Below, in pieces: positions 24,360-33,070 of a stretch of DNA of 43,324 nucleotides. A program made the translations under genes and the position numbers. Location of the stretch: assembly GCA_018715885.1 (NCBI GenBank), contig DVKT01000044.1:1-43324 (forward strand). Reading direction: 5' to 3'. Position 1 is the stretch's first letter. Every line of letters starts with the position of its first letter. The notes below the pieces were generated by a model, which searched no databases, had not been told where the DNA came from, and was given only the letters and a program-made list of their open reading frames with translations. This DNA comes from Caccoplasma intestinavium (lineage in GTDB: Bacteria > Bacteroidota > Bacteroidia > Bacteroidales > UBA11471).

Positions 24360-26156
24360 CTACATGCGATCGGGAACTTGTATGCCGAGCAACGACATGG
24401 CTGTCTTCACCACGCGGGCGACATGGGCCGAGAGCAACAGACGGAAAGCCTTCACATCGGCATCGGCCTCGCGCAATATCGAGAAATCGTGATAGAACTG
24501 GTTGTACTCTTTTACCAAATCATAGGTATAATTGGCAATAAGGGCCGGACTGTACTGCTTCCCTGCTTCGGCCACCACGTCGGGGAATGCGGCAAGATTC
24601 TGCACGAGAGAAATCTCCTTGTCGGAAAGTGCAATATGCGTCGATGCTTCGGCCGGAAGCGCAATACCCTCATCGGCAGCCTTACGCAGTACCGAACAGA
24701 TACGGGCATGCGTATATTGAATGAAAGGTCCGGTGTTTCCGTTGAAATCAATCGATTCTTTCGGGTTGAATGTCATATTCTTGCGGGGATCGACTTTCAA
24801 TATAAAATATTTGAGAGCACCCAATCCTACCATCTCCGATACAGCCCGAGCCTCCTCGGGCGTACAGCCGTCGAGTTTTCCCAGTTCGGCCGATGTTTCG
24901 CGAGCGGTATTCACCATTTCGTCGATAAGATCATCGGCATCTACAACCGTACCTTCACGCGACTTCATCTTTCCCTCGGGCAGTTCCACCATACCGTAAG
25001 AGAAATGAACCAAATCTCGTCCCCACTTGAAACCGAGACGGTCGAGCAGAATAGAAAGCACTTGGAAATGATAATTCTGTTCATTGCCCACAACATAAAT
25101 CATACGGTCGATGGGATAATCGCGGAATCGCAACTTGGCCGTTCCGATGTCCTGCGTCATATACACCGATGTTCCGTCGGCGCGGAGCAGCAATTTCTGG
25201 TCGAGTCCCTCGTCTGACAAGTCGGCCCATACCGAACCGTCTTCCTTACGGAAAAGAACACCTTTTTCAAGTCCTTTGAGAACTTTTTCCTTACCTTCGA
25301 GATAGGTCTGCGACTCATAATATATTTTGTCGAAATCGACTCCCATGCGACGATACGTCTCATCGAAACCAGCATATACCCAGCTGTTCATCATTTCCCA
25401 TACGCGACGCACGTCGGGATCGCCGGCCTCCCACTTCCGCAACATTTCACGAGCCTCGGCCATAAGAGGAGAGGCAGCCTCGGCCTCTTCTTTGCTCATT
25501 CCCTGCGCTTGCAGCTCGGCGATCTCTTGCTTGTAATGCTTGTCGAAGAGTACATAAAAATCTCCGATGAGATGATCGCCTTTCTTCCCGGCTTTCTCGG
25601 GGGTAACGCCTTCGCCCCACTTCTCCCATGCAAGCATCGACTTACAGATATGTATCCCTCTGTCGTTTACGATGTTGGTTTTCACTACGCGGTTACCGTT
25701 GGCAGCCATAATGCAGGCGAGACTGTACCCCAGCAGGTTGTTACGCACATGCCCTAAATGCAAAGGTTTGTTGGTATTGGGCGAAGAATATTCGATCATT
25801 ACCAACGGAGAATCGGCCGAAACCTCGCGAATGCCATAATGCGGAGTTGCGGCAATCGCATTGAGTTGTCCTACCCAACAAGAGGGGGAAACAACCAGAT
25901 TGAGGAACCCTTTTACGACGTTGAATGCGGAAATAAGTTCGGGGTTATGTCCTTTCAGATATTCTCCTATCTCGGCCGCAGTTGCTTCGGGAGCTTTATG
26001 TGATGCTTTGAGGAACGGGAATACCACAAGCGTAAGATTCCCCTCAAATTCTTTTTTCGTTTTCTGAATACCCAGTGTCTCGGGAGCCGCTTCTATACCG
26101 TAAAGGGCTTTGAGCGCAGCCGTAACGGCTTGGGCTATTTGATTTTCGATTTTCAT
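24360..26156 (-). CDS. argS: Arginyl-tRNA synthetase
   Basis: ArgS charges tRNA-Arg with arginine. The 598-residue class I synthetase has an N-terminal Add1 domain (about 1-110), the HIGH motif as HLGH at 133-136 within SSPNTNKPLHLGHVRNN, a KMSKS-like EGKMKSREGTVVDADD, and the C-terminal anticodon-binding helical domain ending ALIANYTYDLVKEYNQFYHD and LLGIQVPDRM. Length is normal for the Bacteroidetes form. A 93-bp spacer separates it from argF' upstream; it has its own -7 box and terminator. Confidence 0.96.
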   Translation of the reverse strand: MKIENQIAQAVTAALKALYGIEAAPETLGIQKTKKEFEGNLTLVVFPFLKASHKAPEATAAEIGEYLKGHNPELISAFNVVKGFLNLVVSPSCWVGQLNAIAATPHYGIREVSADSPLVMIEYSSPNTNKPLHLGHVRNNLLGYSLACIMAANGNRVVKTNIVNDRGIHICKSMLAWEKWGEGVTPEKAGKKGDHLIGDFYVLFDKHYKQEIAELQAQGMSKEEAEAASPLMAEAREMLRKWEAGDPDVRRVWEMMNSWVYAGFDETYRRMGVDFDKIYYESQTYLEGKEKVLKGLEKGVLFRKEDGSVWADLSDEGLDQKLLLRADGTSVYMTQDIGTAKLRFRDYPIDRMIYVVGNEQNYHFQVLSILLDRLGFKWGRDLVHFSYGMVELPEGKMKSREGTVVDADDLIDEMVNTARETSAELGKLDGCTPEEARAVSEMVGLGALKYFILKVDPRKNMTFNPKESIDFNGNTGPFIQYTHARICSVLRKAADEGIALPAEASTHIALSDKEISLVQNLAAFPDVVAEAGKQYSPALIANYTYDLVKEYNQFYHDFSILREADADVKAFRLLLSAHVARVVKTAMSLLGIQVPDRM

Positions 26157-26205
26157 AATTCTGTATTTTATTTCACCTTTTTGTCTGTCGATGAAAAAGG
26201 GTGGG

Positions 26206-26213
26206 CAAAGGTA
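26206..26213 (-). promoter_or_regulatory. Bacteroidetes-type -7 box upstream of argS
   Basis: Minus strand TACCTTTG is a full match to TAnnTTTG, 49 bases before the argS start. No clear -33 TTTG at the usual spacing. Confidence 0.4.
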
Positions 26214-26249
26214 AAACTTTTCCGGCGAAATACGAAGCCCTGTTTCCGG

Positions 26250-27203
26250 TCAAAGGTCTTCGAGAATCTTTTTCAAAACGACCTGAGCCGAAATCTCCCG
26301 ATTCGCGGCCTCGGGAATCACAATCGATTGCGCACTCTCGATCACTTCATCGGTAACGATCATATTCCGACGCACGGGCAGGCAGTGCATGAAATAAGCA
26401 TTATTGGTAAGTGCCATTTTCTCAGCATCGACTGTCCATGAACGATCGGTATTGATTACCTTGCCATAATTGGGATCGGTATAAGCCGACCAGTTTTTGG
26501 CATAAATGAAATCGGCTCCTTCGAATGCTTTGCGCTGGTCGTATTCCACACGGGCTTTGCCCACGAAACGGGGATCGAGTTCATAACCTTCGGGGTGTGT
26601 GATGACAAAATCATAATCGGTCTCATTCATCCACTCGGCAAACGAATTGGCGACAGCCTGCGGAAGCGCTTTGGGGTGGGGCGCCCATGTGAGAACCACT
26701 TTCGGCCGCGGTGTCTTTTTATACTCCTCGATGGTGATAAGGTCGGCAAAACTTTGCAAAGGGTGGCGGGTAGCCGCCTCCATGCTGAATACGGGACGAC
26801 CCGAATAACGGATAAATTGCGAAATGATCTTCTCCTCGTAATCATCGGCCTTATTTTCGAACCGGGCGAACGAACGGACGCCTATCACATCGCAATAGCA
26901 GCCTATCACGGGAATGGCTTCGAGAAGATGTTCGGTTTTATCGCCGTCCATAATCACACCCCGTTCGGTTTCGAGTTTCCAAGCACCCTGATTTATATCA
27001 AGCACGATAACGTTCATACCCAAATTCATCGCAGCTTTCTGGGTACTGAGGCGCGTACGAAGGCTCGAATTGAAAAATATCATGATAAGGGTCTTGTTTT
27101 TGCCCAAATATTGATAGGAAAAACGGTCGGCCTTCACCGCGAAAGCCTCCTTCAAGGCGGCATTCAAGTCGCCCAAATCTTTTACAGAAGTGAAATGTCT
27201 CAT
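26250..27203 (-). CDS. argF': N-succinylornithine carbamoyltransferase (argF'-type)
   Basis: This 317-residue transcarbamylase belongs to the Bacteroidetes branch that acts on N-succinyl-L-ornithine in arginine synthesis. The match to the Bacteroides fragilis enzyme, as I remember it, is close throughout: MIFFNSSLRTRLSTQKAA, LDINQGAWKLETERGVIMDGD, CYCDVIGVRSFARFENK and HCLPVRRNMIVTDEV. I chose the start at 27203 because it aligns with that enzyme's start and leaves a 25-bp gap after proA; 27236 would overlap proA by 8 bp. The residue matching Pro90, known to set succinyl versus acetyl specificity, is Thr90 here. It is cotranscribed with proA. Confidence 0.88.
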   Translation of the reverse strand: MRHFTSVKDLGDLNAALKEAFAVKADRFSYQYLGKNKTLIMIFFNSSLRTRLSTQKAAMNLGMNVIVLDINQGAWKLETERGVIMDGDKTEHLLEAIPVIGCYCDVIGVRSFARFENKADDYEEKIISQFIRYSGRPVFSMEAATRHPLQSFADLITIEEYKKTPRPKVVLTWAPHPKALPQAVANSFAEWMNETDYDFVITHPEGYELDPRFVGKARVEYDQRKAFEGADFIYAKNWSAYTDPNYGKVINTDRSWTVDAEKMALTNNAYFMHCLPVRRNMIVTDEVIESAQSIVIPEAANREISAQVVLKKILEDL

Positions 27204-27228
27204 ATCGTGAAAAATTTTTATCGTTTTA

Positions 27229-28482
27229 TTATCCATTACGCACCTGACCGTCGCCAGTGATAATGTATTTATAACTGGTAAGCTCGGGCAAAGCCATAGG
27301 CCCGCGTGCATGCAGCTTTTGCGTACTGATGCCTATCTCCGCTCCGAACCCGAACTGTCCGCCGTCGGTAAACGCCGTCGATACATTGGTATATACACAA
27401 GCGGCATCGACCTCCCGAGTAAACCGATCGCACGCCCCGGCATCTTCGCTTACGATGCTCTCGCTGTGCTGCGAAGAATAACGGGCAATATGTTCGAGCG
27501 CCTCATCGATCGAAGAAACCGTTTTTATCGCCATTTTATAATCGAGAAACTCCGTCCCGAAACTATGGGCATCGACTTGTCTCAGCAAAGAGGCCGGATA
27601 ACGCCTGTCGAGTATAGCATAAGCAAAGTCGTCGGCATACAGCACCACGTTTTTCTCGGCCAGCGGCGCACACAAGTCGGGCAAATCGGAGAGACGGCTG
27701 CGGTGCATGATAAGGCAGTCGAGAGCATTGCATACCGAGACACGCCTCGTCTTGGCATTGAACACGATGGCACGCCCTTTCTCGATGTCGCCCGAACGGT
27801 CGAAATAGGTATGGCATACACCCGCTCCGGTCTCGATAACAGGCACCTTCGCATTTTGACGCACAAAATCGATAAGGCTTTTGCTTCCCCGGGGAATCAC
27901 CAAATCGACATAACCCGAAGCGTTTAACAACTCGTTGATAACTTCCCTGTCATTGGGAAGTAAAACCACTGTGTTCAAATCGATTTTATACTTTATCAAC
28001 ACACTGTTGATAACTTCCACGATCGCCATATTGGAATAGTGGGCATCGCTTCCTCCTTTGAGGACACAAGCGCTTCCCGCTTTGAAACAGAGGGAGAAAA
28101 CATCGAATGTTACGTTGGGACGCGCCTCATAGATAATACCTATCACACCGAACGGAACGGATACCTTCCGTATCGTCATGCCGTTCGGACGTACCGTTTC
28201 ACTCAATACTCTCCCCAAAGGAGAAGGTAAACCGGCGACACGACGCATATCCGAAGCAATGTCGGCCAACCGTTGCCGCGTAAGCTGCAAACGATCGTAC
28301 TTGGGATTGGTTTTATCCATAAGCGCCAAATCGCGGGCATTTTCAGACAAAATAAAATCCGCCCGCTCATCTATCGCAGCTGCGACATCGAGCAATATGG
28401 CATTCACCGTCGATTCGTCGAGCAAATTCAATCGGCGTGAAGCCGTCCGCACCTGTTCAAGTCGGGAAAGGAGTGTTGACAT
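27229..28482 (-). CDS. proA: Glutamate-5-semialdehyde dehydrogenase (gamma-glutamyl phosphate reductase)
   Basis: ProA reduces gamma-glutamyl phosphate to glutamate semialdehyde with NADPH in proline synthesis. From the start at 28482 (MSTLLSRLEQ) it is 417 residues, exactly the usual length; the open frame to 28602 has no homology and crosses the promoter. The aldehyde dehydrogenase fold shows PFGVIGIIYEARPNVT (110-125), VIETGAGVCHTYFD (215-228) and the catalytic Cys251 in RRVSVCNALD. It is followed closely by argF', joining proline and arginine synthesis. proB, often upstream, is replaced here by a divergent secreted protein gene. Confidence 0.95.
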   Translation of the reverse strand: MSTLLSRLEQVRTASRRLNLLDESTVNAILLDVAAAIDERADFILSENARDLALMDKTNPKYDRLQLTRQRLADIASDMRRVAGLPSPLGRVLSETVRPNGMTIRKVSVPFGVIGIIYEARPNVTFDVFSLCFKAGSACVLKGGSDAHYSNMAIVEVINSVLIKYKIDLNTVVLLPNDREVINELLNASGYVDLVIPRGSKSLIDFVRQNAKVPVIETGAGVCHTYFDRSGDIEKGRAIVFNAKTRRVSVCNALDCLIMHRSRLSDLPDLCAPLAEKNVVLYADDFAYAILDRRYPASLLRQVDAHSFGTEFLDYKMAIKTVSSIDEALEHIARYSSQHSESIVSEDAGACDRFTREVDAACVYTNVSTAFTDGGQFGFGAEIGISTQKLHARGPMALPELTSYKYIITGDGQVRNG

Positions 28483-28500
28483 ATTTATTGCTGTTTTGCG

Positions 28501-28508
28501 CAAATGTA
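28501..28508 (-). promoter_or_regulatory. Bacteroidetes-type -7 box of proA
   Basis: Minus strand TACATTTG, a full TAnnTTTG match, ends 18 bases before the proA start codon. The -33 zone does not contain TTTG; instead a GC-rich dyad lies between the two positions. Confidence 0.45.
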
Positions 28509-28517
28509 GCAAAAAAG

Positions 28518-28534
28518 AGCCGGTATTACCGGCT
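28518..28534. promoter_or_regulatory. Palindrome overlapping the proA promoter spacer
   Basis: AGCCGGTA-T-TACCGGCT is a 17-bp palindrome with 8-bp perfect arms, flanked by A-rich and T-rich stretches. On the minus strand it is followed by TCTTTTTTG and so resembles an intrinsic terminator. It lies about 10-26 bases upstream of the proA -7 box, with no gene upstream to terminate on that strand. A repressor operator is therefore possible. Confidence 0.4.
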
Positions 28535-28583
28535 TTTCTGCCGATTTTTTCCGAAGGAAAGAAATTAAATAAATTTTTATCAT

Positions 28584-28591
28584 TATCTTTG
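28584..28591 (+). promoter_or_regulatory. Bacteroidetes-type -7 box of the beta-helix protein gene
   Basis: TATCTTTG is a full match to TAnnTTTG and ends 33 bases before the start codon at 28625. No TTTG at the right distance upstream. Confidence 0.4.
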
Positions 28592-28624
28592 AATATATTC
28601 ATATCGATACCTTATCACGAAACC

Positions 28625-31156
28625 ATGAAAAAGATACTACTCTTCCTGTGCCTCTCTTTATGCGCGACAACGATACTGGCGCAAATCAATTACCAGTCGA
28701 CCGACCCCAACAATCCGATCGCATTCGACGGTAAAACACTGATATATAAAGGCGACACCATTGTACTCGGGCCTAAGACATTTTTTATCGACGGTTCGTT
28801 GCCCGACAACATCGCCCGAACGTACCCGTATGTCTATACGTCGATGAACGAGGCCGTAAATCATCTGACACCGGGAAGCGCAGAAGAACCCATGACCCTC
28901 TATTTCGCCCCCTGGGTCTATTGGATCGACAACCCCGACGACCCCGAAATACGCCGGCCGCAACAAGGTAGTACGCCTTACGGCCTCATCGTCCGCTGTC
29001 CCGGACTATCTCTCAAAGGATTGACCGACGATGCCTCAAAGGTCATACTGGCTTGTAATCGGGGACAAACGATGGGGGCTATTGGAAATTTCACGCTGTT
29101 TTACTTCGACGGCGACGACATCACCTGCGAGAATCTCACATTGGGAAACTACTGCAACATCGACCTCTCTTTCCCCTTACGTCCCGAACTGAGCCGCAAA
29201 AAACGAGGTAGCGCCATCGTGCAGGCACAACTCGCTATCTGTAACAGCGATCGGGTTTTCTGCCGGAATGTCCGCTTCATAAGCCGTCTCAACACGTGCA
29301 ATTTCGTAGGCGCCAAACGTGCACTCTTTCTCGATTGCCACATCGAGAGCACCGATGATGCACTTTGCGGAACAGGCGTGTACAAAGACTGCACATTCTC
29401 GTTTTATGCTCCTCGGCCCTTCGGCCACACCGACCGCACCGGCGCCGTATTCCTCCATTGCAACATCACATCGATGAGTCGGGGAACGCAATATTTCGTC
29501 AAAGGCAGGGGGGCCGTTACCGCCATCGATACGCGTATAAACGGAAAAAATGTCAAAGCCTGCAATTGGAGGGATTTCCCGCAACGCGAAGAGCGTTACT
29601 ACCATTACGGCATGACTTTCAACGGACAACCTTACCGTATCGGGCAAAATTCGCCCGAAACAAGTATCGATCTCACGGGAAAATCGCTCCTCGAAGCCTA
29701 TCGCATCGTATCGGGAAACGATACGATATACAACCTTTATAATCTCCTGCGCGGAGATGACGACTGGGATCCTTGCCACATGAAAGAACAAATCCTCTCT
29801 ATCGAAAAATCCCGGCAACGCAACTTATCGACCCTTCCCGTAAAAATGGGAATAACCCCTACTAAAAAAAGCATCGAAACCGGAAAAGGAAATATTATCC
29901 TGACAGCAACGACAACCCGGTACGGTTGTAAGCCGGCAGCCACCTCAAATTTGTCATGGAGCCTGTCGTCCGAAGATTCGGCTTACGTCCGTATCACACC
30001 CTCGGCCGACGGTGGCAGTTGCGCGGTAGAATCGATACACGACCGCAACGAAGTGAGAGAAGTCGCCGTACAAGCCTCGAACTCCGACGGCCTCTGCGCG
30101 GCAGCCGTCGTCTATGCCCGCCCCCGTACACTCCCTGCTCCCGATTTCATAGAGAAACCCGAAATTTCTTACAAAGATGGTTCTCTGTATTTACACTATA
30201 TCCTCGACTCCGATCTCGAAGATTTATCGGAAATAACATGGTATCGATGTTCCGACAAATTAGGGAACAACGCCATTCCCGTGGCCGCATCGAACCTCAA
30301 TACACCGTTACTTTCCTATCCTCTCTCCCCCGGAGATAAAGGGTACTACCTGATGGCCGCCATTGTACCCAAAAACATTCGCTGCAATCCGGGGGAAGAA
30401 TATAGAGTCGTCTTCGGCCCTATCAAAGCCAAAAACATAAAGAGCAATCCCTCCTCGCTTACCACCGATTTCTCCACTCTACCTACCGTGCAACAACCGA
30501 GACTACTGCCGGGATTCTGGACGCTCGACGGATATAAACCGTCGGATACCTACGATTTCGACTGGAAAATCGATAATACCCAAGACCACTGGTATTACGG
30601 CCGGGGAGTGAACGGAGCCCGTAAAGAGGCCGGTCTCATACAAAGCCGCGTGGGAGCCCGGCTGCGATATACCCCGACAGGAGAACATTTCGGCGATATG
30701 AAAATAGAAATCACTGCCTCGCCTGCCAAAACAGCGGGACAAGGCTTTGCAAGCGCCCGACAACAATACCTCGACATACTCATCAAATTCGACCACACGA
30801 CCCTTACGGGCTATGCCCTGCGATTGATACGCACCACGAAATACGGCGATGCCGTCGATTTCCTTTTCGTCAAATACGATAATGGAACAATAACGCCCAT
30901 AAGTGCACCCGTAACATCGTCGTGCTTCCGTACCCCCTGCCACATCACACTTGAAACAACCGGCAAAAAGCTACATGCCACAGCCCGCACCGATGCCTCG
31001 TATTACATTCTCCCCGGCCGGCCGGAAGTAAAATCATCGGTCGACATGGAAACGGAGATAGAACCGAACGATTTCGGAGGCTTCGGGATACAACACACCG
31101 GGACGGTCGACGGCGGAGCAACACAACTCAACCATCTGCATATCGAGTGGAAATAG
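28625..31156 (+). CDS. Secreted multidomain right-handed beta-helix protein, pectinesterase-like
   Basis: The 843-residue product starts at 28625 with a signal peptide (MKKILLFLCLSLCATTILAQ); the frame open from 28178 overlaps proA. Residues about 20-400 look like a pectin-methylesterase-type beta-helix: turns such as CENLTLGNYCNIDL and CRNVRFISRLNTCNFVGA, then ESTDDALCGTGVYKDCTF, which aligns loosely with the QDTLY...RDC region of that family. The usual catalytic motifs are altered, so activity is uncertain. Residues about 405-610 look like two Ig-like domains (WSLSSEDSAYVRITPS), and about 625-843 like a jelly-roll/LamG-type domain. No lipobox and no obvious T9SS tail. It may bind or process plant or host glycans outside the cell. 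Confidence 0.7.
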   Translation: MKKILLFLCLSLCATTILAQINYQSTDPNNPIAFDGKTLIYKGDTIVLGPKTFFIDGSLPDNIARTYPYVYTSMNEAVNHLTPGSAEEPMTLYFAPWVYWIDNPDDPEIRRPQQGSTPYGLIVRCPGLSLKGLTDDASKVILACNRGQTMGAIGNFTLFYFDGDDITCENLTLGNYCNIDLSFPLRPELSRKKRGSAIVQAQLAICNSDRVFCRNVRFISRLNTCNFVGAKRALFLDCHIESTDDALCGTGVYKDCTFSFYAPRPFGHTDRTGAVFLHCNITSMSRGTQYFVKGRGAVTAIDTRINGKNVKACNWRDFPQREERYYHYGMTFNGQPYRIGQNSPETSIDLTGKSLLEAYRIVSGNDTIYNLYNLLRGDDDWDPCHMKEQILSIEKSRQRNLSTLPVKMGITPTKKSIETGKGNIILTATTTRYGCKPAATSNLSWSLSSEDSAYVRITPSADGGSCAVESIHDRNEVREVAVQASNSDGLCAAAVVYARPRTLPAPDFIEKPEISYKDGSLYLHYILDSDLEDLSEITWYRCSDKLGNNAIPVAASNLNTPLLSYPLSPGDKGYYLMAAIVPKNIRCNPGEEYRVVFGPIKAKNIKSNPSSLTTDFSTLPTVQQPRLLPGFWTLDGYKPSDTYDFDWKIDNTQDHWYYGRGVNGARKEAGLIQSRVGARLRYTPTGEHFGDMKIEITASPAKTAGQGFASARQQYLDILIKFDHTTLTGYALRLIRTTKYGDAVDFLFVKYDNGTITPISAPVTSSCFRTPCHITLETTGKKLHATARTDASYYILPGRPEVKSSVDMETEIEPNDFGGFGIQHTGTVDGGATQLNHLHIEWK

Positions 31157-31235
31157 GAAACATTTGAAAAAAAGATCGTCTGAATTTTCTTGACAAAAAG
31201 ACAACAACCACATAAGTCCATATCGGATTTTTGCA

Positions 31236-31243
31236 TATTTTTG
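31236..31243 (+). promoter_or_regulatory. Bacteroidetes-type -7 box of ansA
   Basis: TATTTTTG, a full match to TAnnTTTG, ends 30 bases before the ansA start at 31274. The -33 element is not clear. Confidence 0.4.
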
Positions 31244-31273
31244 TAACAATATTCAACAAGACTACCTCCCATC

Positions 31274-32353
31274 ATGACGACCGACACCACATATCCTTCT
31301 GTTCTTCTTATTTACACCGGCGGTACGATAGGAATGATACGCAACTCCGAAACAGGAGCGTTGGAAAGTTTTACATTCGACCATCTTGTCCGGCACATTC
31401 CCGAATTGAAACAGATGCAATGCCGTATCGACTCGGTACAATTCGAGCCGCCGATCGACTCATCAGATATGGATCCTTCTCTTTGGGTCGATTTAGCTCG
31501 CATCATACATGACAATTACGACCGTTACGACGGCTTTGTCGTATTGCACGGTTCCGATACAATGTCCTACACGGCTTCGGCCATGAGCTTTGCGCTCGAA
31601 AATCTCGACAAACCGGTCATTTTCACCGGCAGCCAATTACCCATAGGAGTGCTGCGTACCGACGGAAAAGAAAATCTTATTACCGCTATCGAAATCGCAA
31701 CCGCCAAACGTCCTGACGGGACACCGATGGTACCCGAAGTATGCATTCTCTTTCAAGACCGATTGTTGCGCGGCAACCGAACGACAAAAGTAAATGCCGA
31801 GAATTTCAACGCCTTCAAATCACACAACTATCCCAATTTGGCCGATGTAGGCGTACACATCAATTACTATACGCGCCGTATACTGCCGCCTCGGAGCATC
31901 AAACCGTTGAAGCCGCATTTCCTCTTCGACACCAATGTAATCGTTCTGACCCTTTTTCCCGGCATACAGGAGCACATCGTTACCGAAGTTCTGAAAATGG
32001 AAGGATTGAAAGCCGTCGTCATGAAAACTTTCGGAACGGGAAACGCACCGCAACGGGAATGGTTTGTACGAGCCGTACGGGAAGCCACGCAACGGGGACT
32101 GGTCATCATCAATATCACCCAGTGTCCTTCGGGTTCGGTCGATATGAAACGATACGAAAACGGACGCCAACTTCTCGAAGCTGGTGTTACCAGCGGATAC
32201 GACAGCACTATCGAAGCCGCCGTTACCAAATTGATGTTCCTTCTCGGACACGGTCTGACACCCGATGAAGTACGCCGGCTTATGAATCAGTCTCTTGCCG
32301 GTGAAATCACACTCGAAAGCGACCGCCCCCTGCAACAGGAATCATTCACCTGA
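31274..32353 (+). CDS. ansA: L-asparaginase, type I (cytosolic)
   Basis: It hydrolyses L-asparagine to aspartate and ammonia. The 359-residue protein has the first catalytic threonine in YTGGTIGM near residue 17, the second in VVLHGSDTMSYTASAMSFALEN, and the C-terminal allosteric-type region SGYDSTIEAAVTKLMFLLGHGL. It lacks a signal peptide, as expected of the cytosolic AnsA class. It appears to be transcribed alone or with the small ABM gene that follows after 69 bp. Confidence 0.94.
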   Translation: MTTDTTYPSVLLIYTGGTIGMIRNSETGALESFTFDHLVRHIPELKQMQCRIDSVQFEPPIDSSDMDPSLWVDLARIIHDNYDRYDGFVVLHGSDTMSYTASAMSFALENLDKPVIFTGSQLPIGVLRTDGKENLITAIEIATAKRPDGTPMVPEVCILFQDRLLRGNRTTKVNAENFNAFKSHNYPNLADVGVHINYYTRRILPPRSIKPLKPHFLFDTNVIVLTLFPGIQEHIVTEVLKMEGLKAVVMKTFGTGNAPQREWFVRAVREATQRGLVIINITQCPSGSVDMKRYENGRQLLEAGVTSGYDSTIEAAVTKLMFLLGHGLTPDEVRRLMNQSLAGEITLESDRPLQQESFT

Positions 32354-32422
32354 ATTCCGAAAAAGCGCAAAATCGCCGACTTCCTTCCATATTGAAACTT
32401 TATACTGTTTTTAAACCCGATT

Positions 32423-32701
32423 ATGATGATACGATTGAATGTTTTTATCCAAGTAGAAGAGAGCAACCGTAACGAAGTTATTGAAGTTGCCAAAGAACTG
32501 GTCGCCCAATCCCTGAAAGACAACGGGTGCATCGCTTACGACATTTTCGAAAGCGCGACACGCAAAAACATCTTTATGATTTGCGAAACATGGAGCGATG
32601 AAAAAGCCCTTGATGTACACATGAAAGCGCCTCATTTCGTTACGCTTGTTCCCCGCATCGAATCATTGGCCAAAATGAAACTCGAAAAATTCGAATTTTA
32701 A
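32423..32701 (+). CDS. ABM-domain protein, putative quinol monooxygenase
   Basis: This 92-residue protein is one antibiotic biosynthesis monooxygenase (ABM) domain, a ferredoxin-like fold that usually forms dimers. Landmarks are the opening strand IRLNVFIQVEESNRNEVIEVAKEL, GCIAYDIFESATRKNIFMICETW with the conserved E-W, and HMKAPHFVTLVPRI. Family members include YgiN-type quinol monooxygenases, but many have no known substrate. It is followed by its own terminator. The start could be either of the two first methionines. Confidence 0.85.
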   Translation: MMIRLNVFIQVEESNRNEVIEVAKELVAQSLKDNGCIAYDIFESATRKNIFMICETWSDEKALDVHMKAPHFVTLVPRIESLAKMKLEKFEF

Positions 32702-32717
32702 TTTTCTAATTCTCATA

Positions 32718-32760
32718 AATAACCTGATAGCCAACCAAGACTATCGGGTTATTTTATTTT
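32718..32760 (+). terminator. Terminator after the ABM gene
   Basis: The arms 32718-32730 and 32741-32753 form a 13-bp stem with one T-G wobble (AATAACCTGATAG with CTATCGGGTTATT) and a ten-base loop, followed by TTTATTTT. It lies 16 bases after the stop codon. Confidence 0.8.
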
Positions 32761-32885
32761 TATATACAACAATGATTCTTCCTCGCCTTTATCCCAAAAT
32801 CATACTCTTGGTACACAACCTCTCGCATACATAAATAGAATAAACAGGTATTTCATATAAAGGATCGTCTGTAACACAATACAGT

Positions 32886-32918
32886 GAAATTTTGTCAGAC
32901 GAAAAAGAAATTTTGTCA
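32886..32918 (+). promoter_or_regulatory. Tandem 12-bp direct repeats, candidate activator sites for hsp20
   Basis: GAAATTTTGTCA occurs exactly twice, at 32886-32897 and 32907-32918. The start-to-start distance is 21 bp, two helical turns, so both copies face the same side of the DNA. They lie 53 to 85 bp upstream of the sigma-54 -24 element, where activators of that promoter class usually bind. Confidence 0.6.
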
Positions 32919-32970
32919 TTATCTCATTGAAAATAAAGACATTATTACCGAATTTATTCTAAATAGACAC

Positions 32971-32986
32971 TGGCACAGACTTTGCA
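32971..32986 (+). promoter_or_regulatory. Sigma-54 (RpoN) promoter of hsp20
   Basis: TGGCAC-N5-TTGCA matches the -24/-12 consensus; GG at 32972-32973 and GC at 32984-32985 are separated by exactly ten bases as required. A transcript would start near 32997 and leave a leader of about 74 bases before the hsp20 start at 33071. No full TAnnTTTG box competes at this position (the nearest is AGACTTTG, overlapping the -12 element). Confidence 0.7.
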
Positions 32987-33070
32987 TATCATACAGTGAA
33001 TTTCGGTTCTGAAAAGAGCCGGAATCCATATAAAAGACAATTAAACAAATACTGGAAAGGAGATTATATT

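Noticed and set aside
28178..28624. Longer N-terminus for the beta-helix protein
   Set aside because: The extension lies antisense to proA and the promoter; a clear signal peptide begins at 28625.
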